Shown: positions 44,169-53,742 of the stretch, piece after piece
Numbering within the stretch: the stretch's first letter is position 1
Layout: the number at the start of each line of letters is the position of its first letter
Source of the DNA: an uncultured Bacilli bacterium
Lineage (GTDB): Bacteria > Bacillota_I > Bacilli_A > RF39 > UBA660
Assembly (NCBI GenBank): GCA_934167695.1
Contig: CAKPLP010000001.1
Location: 62,001 to 126,000, forward strand
Length of the DNA: 64,000 bases
Direction of reading: 5' to 3'
Notes under the pieces: model-generated
What the model saw: only the letters and a program-made list of their open reading frames with translations
Database searches by the model: none
Told to the model about the DNA's origin: nothing
Translations under genes and position numbers: made by a program

Positions 44169-45392
44169 CTAAAACTCTACTATATAATATTTTTTCTTTC
44201 CACGTCTGATGATTATATATTTTGATGCAATAGCATTTTCTTTAGTTAATACAAAATCTAAGTCACTTACTCTATTTCCATTAATACTAATAGATCCATT
44301 AGTTATAAACTCACGAGCTTCTCTTTTACTCTTACATATTAAACTATCAACCAAAACATCAACAAGTAATTTATCACTACTAAGATTATAAGCTTTTAAT
44401 CCTTTAAAAGCCATTTCAATCTCTGCAGCAGACAAATTACTTACATCACCACTAAATAAACTATTAGTAATATTTAAAGCCTCTTGATATGCTTCATCAC
44501 CATGAATATAAGTTACAACTTCACGAGCCAAAACTTTTTGAGCAAGTCTTTTTTCAGGCTCATTTATTAAACTTTGTTCAAGATCATTTATTTCATCAAC
44601 AGATAAAAATGTTAAAAATTTTAAATAATCTATAACTTTCTCATCTTCAGCATTTAATAAGAATTGATATAATTCATAAGGTGTAGTTTTTTCTTTATCT
44701 AACCAGATAGCGCCACCCTCACTTTTACCAAACTTAGTACCATCTTTTTTTGTTAAAAGTGGCATAGTAAAGCAATAAACTTCATCACCAGTTTTCTTTC
44801 TAATAAGGTCTATACCAGCTGTAATATTACCCCATTGATCTTGTCCAGCAACCTGCAAATCAACACCTCTAGTATTATGTAAATGTAAAAAATCAAGAGC
44901 TTGCAAAATCATATACGAAAATTCTGTATAAGTAATACCACTATCTAATCTACGTCTTACAATATCTTTATCAAGCATATAATTAACATTAAAATACTTT
45001 CCATAGTCTCTTAAAAAATCTATACAATTAATATCTTTAATCCAATCATAATTATTAACAACCTCAAAACCAAATAATTTTTCAGCCTGTTTTTTTAAAC
45101 ATTCAAAATTATGATTTACTTCTTCTTTAGTAATTATAGGTCTTTCACTACTAGGACGTGGATCTCCAATAAGACCAGTCGCTCCACCCACTAATAAAAT
45201 TGGATGATGACCAGCATCCTTTAATCTTTTTGATATTAAAAATGAAGAAAAGTGTCCTATATGCAAACTATCAGCAGTTGGATCAGTACCAATATAAAAA
45301 GTAAGCCCTCCATTATTCAATTTTTCTATTAAGTCCTTATTAGATATATCTTTAATTAAACCTCTCCAGACTAATTCTTCATATAGAGTCAT
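44169..45392 (-). CDS. tyrS: Tyrosyl-tRNA synthetase
   Basis: Class I aminoacyl-tRNA synthetase. 407 residues. HIGH-type motif DSLHIGHF, the Tyr-binding region (DQWGNITAGI), KFGKSEGGAI (KMSKS-type), and the C-terminal S4-like domain (SKREAREFITNGSI). AGGAGG at the start 45392. Controlled by a T-box leader directly upstream. The next four genes follow closely and may be read through from the same promoter. Confidence 0.97.
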   Translation of the reverse strand: MTLYEELVWRGLIKDISNKDLIEKLNNGGLTFYIGTDPTADSLHIGHFSSFLISKRLKDAGHHPILLVGGATGLIGDPRPSSERPIITKEEVNHNFECLKKQAEKLFGFEVVNNYDWIKDINCIDFLRDYGKYFNVNYMLDKDIVRRRLDSGITYTEFSYMILQALDFLHLHNTRGVDLQVAGQDQWGNITAGIDLIRKKTGDEVYCFTMPLLTKKDGTKFGKSEGGAIWLDKEKTTPYELYQFLLNAEDEKVIDYLKFLTFLSVDEINDLEQSLINEPEKRLAQKVLAREVVTYIHGDEAYQEALNITNSLFSGDVSNLSAAEIEMAFKGLKAYNLSSDKLLVDVLVDSLICKSKREAREFITNGSISINGNRVSDLDFVLTKENAIASKYIIIRRGKKKYYIVEF

Positions 45393-45414
45393 AATTATAC
45401 CTCCTAATTTACTT

Positions 45415-45625
45415 ATAAAAAAACGACTATTTAATCCCTTAAGGACGAAATAATCGCGGTACCACCTTAATTTATAAGTACAAACTTATACACTCTTTTC
45501 CTTAACGCGGATAAACGATTTTTCTCCTAAATTGTAATTCAAACACATACCACTCTTATTTTTCACCAACCAATAAGTCTCTTAATATATAATATGCTTC
45601 TACTTAATTTATTCACAGAAAACTA
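45415..45625 (-). promoter_or_regulatory. T-box leader of tyrS
   Basis: Minus strand AGGTGGTACCGCG (T-box) at 45455-45469, flanked by an upstream stem I-like region with AGAGACTTATTGG and a GAATTACAATTT segment that may contain the Tyr specifier TAC, and a downstream terminator (CGATTATTT pairs with AAATAGTCG, followed by seven T). Controls tyrS by uncharged tRNA-Tyr. The exact specifier was assigned by eye and is uncertain. Confidence 0.9.
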
Positions 45626-45667
45626 TAATAAAAATATATCAAAAAACAAAAGAAAATGCAATTAATA

Positions 45668-46069
45668 TTATGCATTTTCTAATTTTTCTAATACATCTTT
45701 TGTTACATCTATTGCTTTTTGACGAACATCATTTGCAGCCTTTTCTAAAACAGGAGTTCCTTTTTCTACTGCTAAATTAACTAAATCCTCTGCTTTTTCC
45801 TTTATTTGCTCACCTTTTTTCTTAGCAATTTTCAAAACCTTTTCTTTATCTAAATCCTCAATTTCCTTCTCTAATTCTTGAATTTTTTTCTCAAAGCTTT
45901 CTCTTACATCATCAACATCAATAGATTTAACTTGTTCAAGTAATTTCTTAAACTCCCTTTTTAAATCCTCTCTAGTTTCACTACCCTTTTTAGGAGCAAA
46001 TAGAATTCCTAATCCAGTACCTACGGCAGCACCTAAAACAAATTTTCCTAATCCATTTTTTTTACTCAT
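45668..46069 (-). CDS. ytxH: YtxH-domain protein
   Basis: 133 residues with N-terminal KNGLGKFVLGAAVGTGLGILFAP, here noted as GLGKFV, AVGTGLGI and LFAPKKGSETRED, the YtxH/GvpP-like signature (short hydrophobic segment then an FAPxxGxxTR motif), followed by a long charged helix. A small envelope stress-type protein in Firmicutes; function poorly known. ATG 46069 has GAGGAGG upstream; the frame overlaps the stop of the upstream ytxG-like gene by 8 bases. Confidence 0.85.
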   Translation of the reverse strand: MSKKNGLGKFVLGAAVGTGLGILFAPKKGSETREDLKREFKKLLEQVKSIDVDDVRESFEKKIQELEKEIEDLDKEKVLKIAKKKGEQIKEKAEDLVNLAVEKGTPVLEKAANDVRQKAIDVTKDVLEKLENA

Positions 46070-46352
46070 TATTATCCTCCTCATTTTCTTTTTTTCTACC
46101 AAATATTCTAGAAATAGAATTAGTAATTGAAAAAACTAAATTCTCTGTAATAGTACAAAGTCCATCACTAGCCTTATTAACGACCATAAATAAACCATTC
46201 AATGAATTAATCTTACCTTCTACATTATCTAAAATACGATCAGCCTTATCAATTATATTAATCACCTTTATTCCTAAAACAATTAGTACTATTAATAATA
46301 TGATTCCAAATGTATATAATAATACAGATAAAATAATACTTAATTCTCCCAT
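46062..46352 (-). CDS. ytxG: DUF948 (YtxG-like) membrane protein
   Basis: 96-residue protein with one N-terminal membrane helix (IILSVLLYTFGIILLIVLIV) and a helical tail with VEGKINSLNGLF, as in DUF948/YtxG proteins. The C-terminal KKENEEDNNE is acidic. It starts with AAAGGAG and overlaps ytxH, giving the ytxG-ytxH pair known from Bacillus. Confidence 0.75.
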   Translation of the reverse strand: MGELSIILSVLLYTFGIILLIVLIVLGIKVINIIDKADRILDNVEGKINSLNGLFMVVNKASDGLCTITENLVFSITNSISRIFGRKKENEEDNNE

Positions 46353-46370
46353 TTTATTCTCCTTTCATAA

Positions 46371-47426
46371 CTACTTATCATACATTGAATCAATCAGATC
46401 AAATAAATTGTCATCATCATCATTAGAACTAGTTTGATTATCAGTAGATTCTTTCAAAAAGTCCGGTAAATCATCCTCAACTTCTTCTTTAACCTTACTT
46501 TCATTAGTAACATTATCGTAATCACTTTTTAATCTACGACCACTAGCCTTAGCTTTTTTAGCATCTATATAATCAGTATCATACTCAAGACCCAAATCTT
46601 GAAAATACTCCTCAGCATCTCCCATTGTTACTTTATCAACTTCAGGAGCATCATTATCTCTTAAATCAACCAATAATTTTTCATCTTCATCATCATCTTG
46701 ATCCAAAGAATATGAATTTATATTATCTTGAATTTCGTCCGCTAAAGTTCCAAAAGCCTTACGTCTAACATCATCCACATCAATTTTTTCACTCCTAGTT
46801 ACTGTAGTAAGTCTTACTTCCTTCTTTTGTTGATTTTTTATACTCTCACCCTTATCATCAATTATACCATATATAGGAGAAATATTGGGAGAAGGTTTAA
46901 AAGCCTTTTTTTCCTTCGTTTTTTCATAATTCCCATATTCATGAGAAGTATATTTTTTAATATATTCTTTTTCTTTAGAAGTTTTATATAAGCTTACATC
47001 TTCTTTATTGGAATTAGAAGAATAATCAACACTACTATATATAGGGACAGGTGCATCATTTAATGAATCATCCTCTAATTCAGTAACCTTAATATTAACA
47101 TCATCCATAATATTAGTATTAACAATAGGTTCTGCTTCATAATCATTTACATCAACAGTAGGAAACTCAATCGGCTTCTTTTCAGGAATAATAGGCTTTT
47201 CCTTTGGTACTTCCTTCTTTACCTCTACTGGTGAAACTATTTTTTTGGCAATAGGTTCATCATCATCCATATCATCATCATAATTAGTAAGTTTAATTTC
47301 TCGTAATACCTTTTCCTTTTTAATATTATTAACAGTCTTCTCTTTTTTAGGTTTTACAGGTTTTTCTTCAACCTCTACATATTCTTCTTCAAAAAGAGCA
47401 TTTTTTAGTTTATCTATTAATTTCAT
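46371..47426 (-). CDS. Acidic, low-complexity protein, unknown
   Basis: 351 residues. Short N-terminal helix (LIDKLKNALFEEEY) resembles the start of envelope or cell-division proteins, but the body is disordered: Lys/Pro/Glu-rich repeats, acidic runs, then a second ordered patch (TMGDAEEYFQDLGLEYDTDY) and a C-terminal DDDNLFDLIDSMYD. No catalytic motif. GAGGTG precedes the start. It is translated with ytxG-ytxH, 18 bases before the former, and follows the lipoprotein gene. Function unknown. Confidence 0.65.
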   Translation of the reverse strand: MKLIDKLKNALFEEEYVEVEEKPVKPKKEKTVNNIKKEKVLREIKLTNYDDDMDDDEPIAKKIVSPVEVKKEVPKEKPIIPEKKPIEFPTVDVNDYEAEPIVNTNIMDDVNIKVTELEDDSLNDAPVPIYSSVDYSSNSNKEDVSLYKTSKEKEYIKKYTSHEYGNYEKTKEKKAFKPSPNISPIYGIIDDKGESIKNQQKKEVRLTTVTRSEKIDVDDVRRKAFGTLADEIQDNINSYSLDQDDDEDEKLLVDLRDNDAPEVDKVTMGDAEEYFQDLGLEYDTDYIDAKKAKASGRRLKSDYDNVTNESKVKEEVEDDLPDFLKESTDNQTSSNDDDDNLFDLIDSMYDK

Positions 47427-47438
47427 AAAAACACCTCG

Positions 47439-48116
47439 CTACTCTTCATTAATATCAGTATTAATTATATCTTCATCCTCAAAATCATTCTTTTTACTAT
47501 CATTTGAAGCACTATCATATTTCTCTATATAATCTAGATAATTAGTAACAGACTTTTTTGTAGTAAATATATTAAAAGATTCCTCTTTATAATTAAGTAC
47601 CTTATCTCCAATTATTGTTCTCAAAACATTATCATTATATTTAACAGATGACAAAATTTCACATACATTAGCAACAACATCAGATAAACTATCTTTACTA
47701 GTATACACTTCTATTTTAACATAATTATACATAGCTTCAACAAAATATTTATCATTTATCTCATTTATTTCAAAATAGCCACCGTTTTTATTATTAATTT
47801 TTTTAGAATAATATACATGATCATCAACTTTATATTTATTTTTTACTTTATGATAATAACTAACAACATCAACATAAATATAATACTCATTATTATAACG
47901 ATCACTAAGTAAGGAATTATATTCATTTTTATCAATATATTTAAGTCCATGTGGTATGTAATAAGAATAACCTTCAAAGACAGTATTTCTAACATTTAAT
48001 TTCTGAAGAAGAATATTATCAATTAAAGAATCATAATTATTAGTATCTAATTTATTTATAGTACAACCACTAATACAAAAAGAAATAATAATTAAAATAA
48101 CTAATTTCTTATGCAT
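47439..48116 (-). CDS. Lipoprotein, unknown function
   Basis: 225 residues with a signal peptide (KKLVILIIISFCISGC) and a lipobox ISGC giving an N-terminal lipidated cysteine at residue 18. The mature part is charged with strand-rich segments (YYIYVDVVSYY, FEINEINDKYFVEAMYNY) and a C-terminal acidic tail. No family recognised. It ends 12 bases before the acidic protein gene. Confidence 0.7.
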   Translation of the reverse strand: MHKKLVILIIISFCISGCTINKLDTNNYDSLIDNILLQKLNVRNTVFEGYSYYIPHGLKYIDKNEYNSLLSDRYNNEYYIYVDVVSYYHKVKNKYKVDDHVYYSKKINNKNGGYFEINEINDKYFVEAMYNYVKIEVYTSKDSLSDVVANVCEILSSVKYNDNVLRTIIGDKVLNYKEESFNIFTTKKSVTNYLDYIEKYDSASNDSKKNDFEDEDIINTDINEE

Positions 48117-48155
48117 ATCATCACCTACTATTATTCATTATAACAAACTTTCTAG

Positions 48156-48779
48156 CTATTTTCTAGCTTTTAGAGCATAAATTTTATTTCCCATAGAGTT
48201 AAACTTATCTTCATATTCAGTTGTAATTAAATTAGAAAAATCTCTATGAAGATCAAAAGTAACATCATATAATGAATAACCATGTTCACTAAGAGTTTCT
48301 ATAGAATAAGTATATAATGGTTCATTATCAGTGCGTAAACAAATAATACTATTACTCTTTAAAATTGAATCATACTTATCTAAAAAAATTTTACTAGTAA
48401 GTCTTCTACGATTATGTCGAACTTTAGGCCAAGGATCAGAAAAGTTTAAATAAAGACAATCAATCTCATTCTTAAACACTTCATCTATTTCTAAGGCATT
48501 CATTCTAATAATTTTAAGATTAGGAATATCTTCTGGTATCCACAATAAAGATCGGGCAATAATATTATCTTGTTTTTCAATACCAATATAATTAATATTA
48601 GGATTTTTCAAAGCGTTTTCTACAATAAATTTTCCCCTACCCATACCAATTTCAATATAAATAGGATTATCATTATTAAAAACACTCTTCCAAGAACCGA
48701 TATAATTTTTATAATTTTTTATAACATAATTAGAACTATCTATTATAGTTTCTTTATTTTTTAAATTTCTAAGTCTCAT
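48156..48779 (-). CDS. trmB: tRNA (guanine-N7-)-methyltransferase TrmB
   Basis: Methylates G46 of tRNA with S-adenosylmethionine. 207 residues from ATG 48779, with GGTGAT before it. The frame is open further upstream but the extra 34 residues are not family-like. EIGMGRGKF (SAM-binding), YIGIEKQ, NFSDPWPK and HNRRRLTS are clear signature segments. Divergent from the small coiled-coil gene. Confidence 0.95.
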   Translation of the reverse strand: MRLRNLKNKETIIDSSNYVIKNYKNYIGSWKSVFNNDNPIYIEIGMGRGKFIVENALKNPNINYIGIEKQDNIIARSLLWIPEDIPNLKIIRMNALEIDEVFKNEIDCLYLNFSDPWPKVRHNRRRLTSKIFLDKYDSILKSNSIICLRTDNEPLYTYSIETLSEHGYSLYDVTFDLHRDFSNLITTEYEDKFNSMGNKIYALKARK

Positions 48780-48850
48780 AAAATCACCATTAATATCATA
48801 ACACATATTAAAACAAATTACATATAATAATACTGAAAGAGGTAAATATA

Positions 48851-49072
48851 ATGAATAATAATATTCCATATCAAATGCCAAACTTTATGCCATATACTCC
48901 TATGCCTAATCAGAATATAAATGATGAAATAAGAAGATCTCTAGATAAAATACAAAGAGAACTAGAACATATAGAAAGAAAACTAAGTAAAATTGAAAAT
49001 AATTTAAATATAAAAGAATCAAATTATTTAAGTTCAAACGTTACCAATGAAAAAGGGCTATATATGTTATAA
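48851..49072 (+). CDS. Small Met/Pro-rich coiled-coil protein
   Basis: 73 residues: an N-terminal Met/Pro/Asn-rich stretch (MPNFMPYTPMPNQN) followed by a coiled coil (LDKIQRELEHIERKLSKIENN). It looks like several small spore-coat or surface proteins of Bacilli, but no family is assigned. AGAGGTAAAT precedes the start. Immediately upstream of the first fem-type gene but with its own putative end; a divergent promoter region with trmB lies upstream. Confidence 0.55.
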   Translation: MNNNIPYQMPNFMPYTPMPNQNINDEIRRSLDKIQRELEHIERKLSKIENNLNIKESNYLSSNVTNEKGLYML

Positions 49073-49132
49073 AGGCTTTTTTTTTTATGAAAAAAAGGGT
49101 ATAATATAAAAGAAAATGAAAGGAAAATAAAA

Positions 49133-50443
49133 ATGTACAAATTAAAAGAATTAAGCAAAGATGAATATGAAAAATTCGTAAAAAAAAATCCCTTTAAATC
49201 GCATTTTTTACAGTCATACGCATGGGGAGAATTTTCAAAAAAAAATAAAAATTTAAAACCATATTATTTAGGATTAACAAACGATAAAAACAAAATCGTA
49301 GCAAGTGCTCTATTACTAGAAAAACATTTACCATTAAATTATTCATATTTTTACTCACCACGTGGATTTGTATTAAATTATGAAAATGAAGAAATATTTA
49401 AAGAAATGACCAACGAAATAATAAAATTTGTTAAAAAACACAAAGGTATATTTTTAAAGATAGATCCAGATATTATTAGAAAAAGTTATAATTATAAAGA
49501 TGAAGTTAATAATTTAGAATATAATCCTGATAAAATATTTAAAATGATTACTAAAAATGGATTTAAACATTTAGGATTCACTAAAAATTTTGAAACAATG
49601 CAACCAAGATACACTTTTAGAATAGACTTAAACCAATCTTTAGAAGAAATTGAAAGTCATTTTTCAAAAACAACAAAACAAAGAATTAATAAGGCCCAAA
49701 AATTAAAAACAATAGTAGAAATAGGAAAAGAAGAAGATTTAGATGAATTTTATCACTTAATGACTCTAACAGAAGAAAGAAAAGACTTCGTTTCATACTC
49801 AAAAGAATATTATAAAAATCTTTATAAAATATTTAATGAAGATAATAAAATGACACTATTCTTAGGAAAAGTGAACTTAAATACCATTTTAGAAGATTTA
49901 AATAAAAGAAAAATAGAAATAAATGATGCTTTAAAAGAAATACCAACAGAAAATTTAAGTAAAAGTGCTAAAAATAAACAAAAAGAATTAATAAGACAAT
50001 TAGACAAATTAAAATTAGATATAGAAAAATATGAAAAATATAAAAAAGAGTATGGTGAAAAAATAACTTTAAATGCTCATATGATTATTGAATATGGAGA
50101 TAAAGCATGGGTATTATATGCAGGAAACCATAATATTCTAACAGAAACATATGCCAATTATAATACTTATTTAGAACATTTAAAATTCTGTAAAAATCGT
50201 GGTCTAAAAATATACGATCAATTTGGAACAATCGGAGATTTAAGAAAAGAAAATCCACGTATGGGATTACATGAATTTAAGAAAAAATTTGGAGGAGATT
50301 ATATAGAATTTCTAGGAGAATTTGATTATATAACTAATAAATTTATGTATTTCGTATTCACAAAATTAGTACCACTTTATAGAAAAATAATCCGTAATAA
50401 AACAAAAAAGGAGATAAAACATGAAATTAAGGGAAATAAATGA
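49133..50443 (+). CDS. FemABX-family peptidyltransferase, copy 1
   Basis: 436 residues of the FemABX/MurM family, enzymes that use aminoacyl-tRNA to add branch amino acids to peptidoglycan precursors. Two GNAT-like halves: first with FKSHFLQSYAWGEF, YFYSPRGFVLNY, then the TKQRINKAQKL region; the middle has a long lysine/glutamate coiled coil (about residues 255-310, antiparallel hairpin as in FemA); the second half has LNAHMIIEY, LYAGNHN and DQFGTIGD, RMGLHEFKKKFGG. AAAGGAA precedes the start. Copy 2 follows directly and overlaps. Acceptor: presumably the third residue (MurE product) or an existing branch. Confidence 0.88.
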   Translation: MYKLKELSKDEYEKFVKKNPFKSHFLQSYAWGEFSKKNKNLKPYYLGLTNDKNKIVASALLLEKHLPLNYSYFYSPRGFVLNYENEEIFKEMTNEIIKFVKKHKGIFLKIDPDIIRKSYNYKDEVNNLEYNPDKIFKMITKNGFKHLGFTKNFETMQPRYTFRIDLNQSLEEIESHFSKTTKQRINKAQKLKTIVEIGKEEDLDEFYHLMTLTEERKDFVSYSKEYYKNLYKIFNEDNKMTLFLGKVNLNTILEDLNKRKIEINDALKEIPTENLSKSAKNKQKELIRQLDKLKLDIEKYEKYKKEYGEKITLNAHMIIEYGDKAWVLYAGNHNILTETYANYNTYLEHLKFCKNRGLKIYDQFGTIGDLRKENPRMGLHEFKKKFGGDYIEFLGEFDYITNKFMYFVFTKLVPLYRKIIRNKTKKEIKHEIKGNK

Positions 50444-51725
50444 TAAAGAATTTAAAAAAATAGCAGATAAAAGTGAACAAATATCATTTCATCAAACAAA
50501 AGAATGGGCTAATTTAAAAAAAACAAATGGTTGGATTCACTATTATGTATCACTTGAAGATAATAAAAAAAGTAAAGCATGTACCCTATTACTTGCAAAA
50601 AAAGTCCCAATTATTAATAAATACATATTCTATTCACCAAGAGGCTTTTTAATAGATTATAAAGATAAAAAATTACTAAAAGAATTCACAACAGAAATAA
50701 AAAAATTTATTAAAGAAAAAAATGGGATTTTTGTTAAAATTGATCCTTATGTTGCATATAAAGAACATGACAATGATGGTAATTTAATAAAAGATGGATT
50801 TGATAATTCAGACTGTTACCAGAATTTAATCAATTTAGGTTACAAACACTTTGGATTTAATCTTATGCAAGATACTCTTCAACCAAGATGGATGCACGTT
50901 ATTGATACTAAAAATAAAAGTTTAGATGAAGTTATGGAAAAAATGGAATCCAAAACAAGACAAATCATCAGAAAAAACGAAAAATGTGGTATAGAAGTAC
51001 ATGAAATAAAAAAAGATGAATTGAAAAAATTCAAAGAAATTATGCAACACACCTCAGACAGAAGAGAATTTGTAGATAGACCATTAAAATATTATGAGAA
51101 TATGTGGGACAACTTACATGAATCAGGAATATTAAAAATTATGATCGCAGAAATAAATTTTAATAAATATCAAGAAAATACAGAAAAAGAACTAAATGAA
51201 ATAAAAAAAGAGTTAGAAGAAAGAATATATAAAAAAGATAATAATATTCTTAAAATGAATGAAAAAAAATTTAATCAAAAAAATAAACAAGATAAAGATT
51301 CTATAGAAAGATTAGAAAAACAATTACAAAAGATTGAAACTTATAAAAAAGAATATGGTGAAAAAACAACTCTAGGTGGAATATTATTTCTAATATATGG
51401 ACAAGAAGTATTATCACTTTATGGAGGAAGTGAAGCAAAACTTATGCAATTTCAATCAGCATACACTGTTCACTTTGAAGGTATTAAATATGCTGTAGAA
51501 CATAATTATGATAGATATAATTTTTACGGTATAACAGGAGATTTTAATGAAAATAATCCATTATATGGACTATACCTATTCAAAAAAAGTTTTGGAGGAA
51601 CAGTAGTAGAACTAATTGGAGAATTTGACTTAATAATTAATAAACCATTATATTATTTATATAAAGTAGCATTTAAAACATATCATAATATTAAAAACCT
51701 AAAACAAAAAATAAAAGGAAATTAA
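50421..51725 (+). CDS. FemABX-family peptidyltransferase, copy 2
   Basis: 434 residues, second paralogue with the same architecture: HQTKEWANLKK, FYSPRGFLID, TRQIIRKNEK, a coiled-coil insertion (about 250-310), and LYGGSEAKL, YNFYGITGDF, GLYLFKKSFGG. AAGGAGAT lies inside the end of copy 1, and the start overlaps it by 23 bases; the pair is co-translated. Two enzymes probably add successive residues, as FemA-FemB do in staphylococci. Ends in a hairpin shared with the convergent flippase gene. Confidence 0.88.
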   Translation: MKLREINDKEFKKIADKSEQISFHQTKEWANLKKTNGWIHYYVSLEDNKKSKACTLLLAKKVPIINKYIFYSPRGFLIDYKDKKLLKEFTTEIKKFIKEKNGIFVKIDPYVAYKEHDNDGNLIKDGFDNSDCYQNLINLGYKHFGFNLMQDTLQPRWMHVIDTKNKSLDEVMEKMESKTRQIIRKNEKCGIEVHEIKKDELKKFKEIMQHTSDRREFVDRPLKYYENMWDNLHESGILKIMIAEINFNKYQENTEKELNEIKKELEERIYKKDNNILKMNEKKFNQKNKQDKDSIERLEKQLQKIETYKKEYGEKTTLGGILFLIYGQEVLSLYGGSEAKLMQFQSAYTVHFEGIKYAVEHNYDRYNFYGITGDFNENNPLYGLYLFKKSFGGTVVELIGEFDLIINKPLYYLYKVAFKTYHNIKNLKQKIKGN

Positions 51726-51740
51726 AAATCCTTTTATTTT
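51713..51740. terminator. Bidirectional terminator between fem pair and flippase
   Basis: AAAAGGA, loop with the copy 2 stop, TCCTTTT and a T-rich run on the plus strand; A-rich on the other side gives T-run for the minus strand. Confidence 0.65.
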
Positions 51741-53425
51741 TTATTTGATTTAAATTTTAAAACTATTTTGTCAATAAATTCTTTACCAAAAATTCTATTT
51801 ATTGTACCAGTTTTATAAGTAACAACAAAATAAATTAAAGCACCAATTATTGTATATAATGCAATTATTAAAACATTTAAAAGACGTGAAGAAACAACAG
51901 AAGGACAAACAAACCTAAGAAGTAATAAACCAACAATCATTAAAAGTGAAGCTAATATAATATTTAAAATCTCTTTAAATGTATCTTTATAACTTACTTC
52001 ATATTTTTTATGAAGAGAATACATACATATCATTAAAGATACAAAATATCCTAATATAGTAGCAGTAATAGAACCATAAAAAGCAGGAATACTCATATTA
52101 GAGAATGCAATCATTAACTTTACATTTAATAAAGCTTTGAACAAAGCACCTGTAAATAAACTTATAAATACCGTTTTATAATCCTTTAAAACTTGAACAA
52201 TAGTAACTGCAGTTGTATAAGCAGACATAAAAAGTGCAATAAAAACAAAATATTTAAAAACAACAGCACCATATTTACTAGCTCCATAAAAAACCATCCA
52301 TACTGGACTAGCAAGCATACTAAGTCCAATAGTCATTGGAATCGTTAAAAATAAAAGTACTTGAAAAGTCTGATTTATTTTATGATTAATATCCTTTTTA
52401 TTTCCTACAACAAAACTAGCTGTCAAATTAGGAATCAAACTAACTATAACACCAGTTGAAACAGAAGAAATAATCATATTAAACTTATTACCCCACGTAG
52501 AAATAATACTCATAATACTTTCAGCATCTTTTGTAGAATAATTAAGTGTACTCCCCAATGTTTTAACAACAGTAGTCATATCAATAAAGTCATATAAAGA
52601 TTTAAAAATATCTATCATTATAAAAGGCAAAGAATACCAAAAAATCTTCTTAAGAATAGCTTTGTTAGTAATAACAGGTTCCTTTACTTTTAAGGTCTTC
52701 TCTTCAATTAATTTTTTATTACGATGAACAATATCTAATAAATAAAAATATGCTACAAAAGCTCCAGCCGTTGCTCCAAATACTGCAATTCCAACAGCAG
52801 TTTCTAAAGACTGATGAAATACCTTTAAAGATAAATAACTACCAAATATGATAATTGCAACTCTAACAATTTGTTCAATTACATTAGAAATAGAACTAGG
52901 AGTAAGATATTTATGTCCCTCTAAATATCCTCTATAAATACTCAATAATGGAACAACAATAATAGCCGTAGAAATAACTCTTATAACCAAAGTAACTTGT
53001 TCAAGAGTATTACCACCCTTCAAATCTCCTAAAATAGCTTGACTAATATTAGGGGCAAAAATAAATAAAACTACAAAAGCAATAAGCCCCATAACAATAG
53101 ATAAATTTTTTCCTAACTTAAAAGCTCGTTCTTTAGCATCATAATACCCTAAAGTTTGATACTCACTAATAATTTTACTAATGGCTAATGGAATACCAGC
53201 ACTTGATATACCTAAAAATAAAGAATATATAGTATATGCATATCCATATAAAGCACCACCCTGCTCTTTAACAACAGCATGAAATGGTATTACATAAATA
53301 ATTCCCAATATTTTACTAATTACAATACCAAGCGTTGAAATAAACGCTCCTTGCAAGAAAGTATTTTTAACAAGAACTTTCTTATCATGTATTTCCTTAT
53401 TTTTATCCACCTTTTTATTTTTCAT
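51734..53425 (-). CDS. SpoVB/MurJ-like polysaccharide flippase (MVF/MATE fold)
   Basis: About 563 residues with about 14 membrane helices, of the polysaccharide transporter/MVF superfamily (SpoVB, YtgP, MurJ-like). Recognisable segments: ISTLGIVISKILGIIYVIPFH, GALYGYAYTIYSLFLGISSAGIP, IYRGYLEGHKYLTPSSISNV, each characteristic of SpoVB/YtgP. These proteins flip lipid-linked wall precursors or are needed for spore cortex. Which one is unsettled: MurJ-type function in growth or SpoVB in sporulation. The start is uncertain: ATG 53425 or GTG 53437. cse60 lies upstream. Confidence 0.82.
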   Translation of the reverse strand: MKNKKVDKNKEIHDKKVLVKNTFLQGAFISTLGIVISKILGIIYVIPFHAVVKEQGGALYGYAYTIYSLFLGISSAGIPLAISKIISEYQTLGYYDAKERAFKLGKNLSIVMGLIAFVVLFIFAPNISQAILGDLKGGNTLEQVTLVIRVISTAIIVVPLLSIYRGYLEGHKYLTPSSISNVIEQIVRVAIIIFGSYLSLKVFHQSLETAVGIAVFGATAGAFVAYFYLLDIVHRNKKLIEEKTLKVKEPVITNKAILKKIFWYSLPFIMIDIFKSLYDFIDMTTVVKTLGSTLNYSTKDAESIMSIISTWGNKFNMIISSVSTGVIVSLIPNLTASFVVGNKKDINHKINQTFQVLLFLTIPMTIGLSMLASPVWMVFYGASKYGAVVFKYFVFIALFMSAYTTAVTIVQVLKDYKTVFISLFTGALFKALLNVKLMIAFSNMSIPAFYGSITATILGYFVSLMICMYSLHKKYEVSYKDTFKEILNIILASLLMIVGLLLLRFVCPSVVSSRLLNVLIIALYTIIGALIYFVVTYKTGTINRIFGKEFIDKIVLKFKSNKK

Positions 53426-53497
53426 TAAATTAAGCACTTCCTTTATAAATACAATCTAAATAATTGTATCATAAAATATATTTATTTTTCAACATCA

Positions 53498-53668
53498 TTA
53501 CCGATAAACAATCATTGCTGAAAAACAATAAATTTGTTCTTCACTATAAACAGAAGCACTAACCTGATATTTAATATCTATAAGTTCTCCCTCCATTTCA
53601 GCTAAAAAACTATTAATACTATTTTCTAAATCTTTTTCATCTTCTAAATCAAAAATTTTAACTTTCAT
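53498..53668 (-). CDS. cse60: Sporulation protein Cse60-like
   Basis: A 56-codon ORF, ATG 53668 preceded by GGTGATATA. The product begins MKVKIFDLEDEKDLEN and ends with EEQIYCFSAMIVYR, matching the Cse60 (DUF2758) pattern in length and in both conserved ends. Cse60 is a sigma-E-controlled Bacillus protein of unknown function. Lies between the PHP gene terminator and the flippase gene, on the minus strand. Confidence 0.75.
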   Translation of the reverse strand: MKVKIFDLEDEKDLENSINSFLAEMEGELIDIKYQVSASVYSEEQIYCFSAMIVYR

Positions 53669-53713
53669 TATATCACCAAAATAAGTATAAATTTAAATAT
53701 TTGCAAAAAGTGT

Positions 53714-53742
53714 TGAAAAAAAGTGTGTAACAATACACACTT
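53714..53742 (-). terminator. Terminator of the PHP gene
   Basis: Minus strand AAGTGTGTA, TTGT loop, TACACACTT, seven T. Confidence 0.85.

Noticed and set aside
46371..47426. SepF-like identity for the acidic protein
   Set aside because: The N terminus is only vaguely similar and the SepF core domain is missing.
48780..48881. Longer N terminus for trmB
   Set aside because: The extra 34 residues overlap the divergent gene, and a good ribosome binding site precedes the inner ATG.
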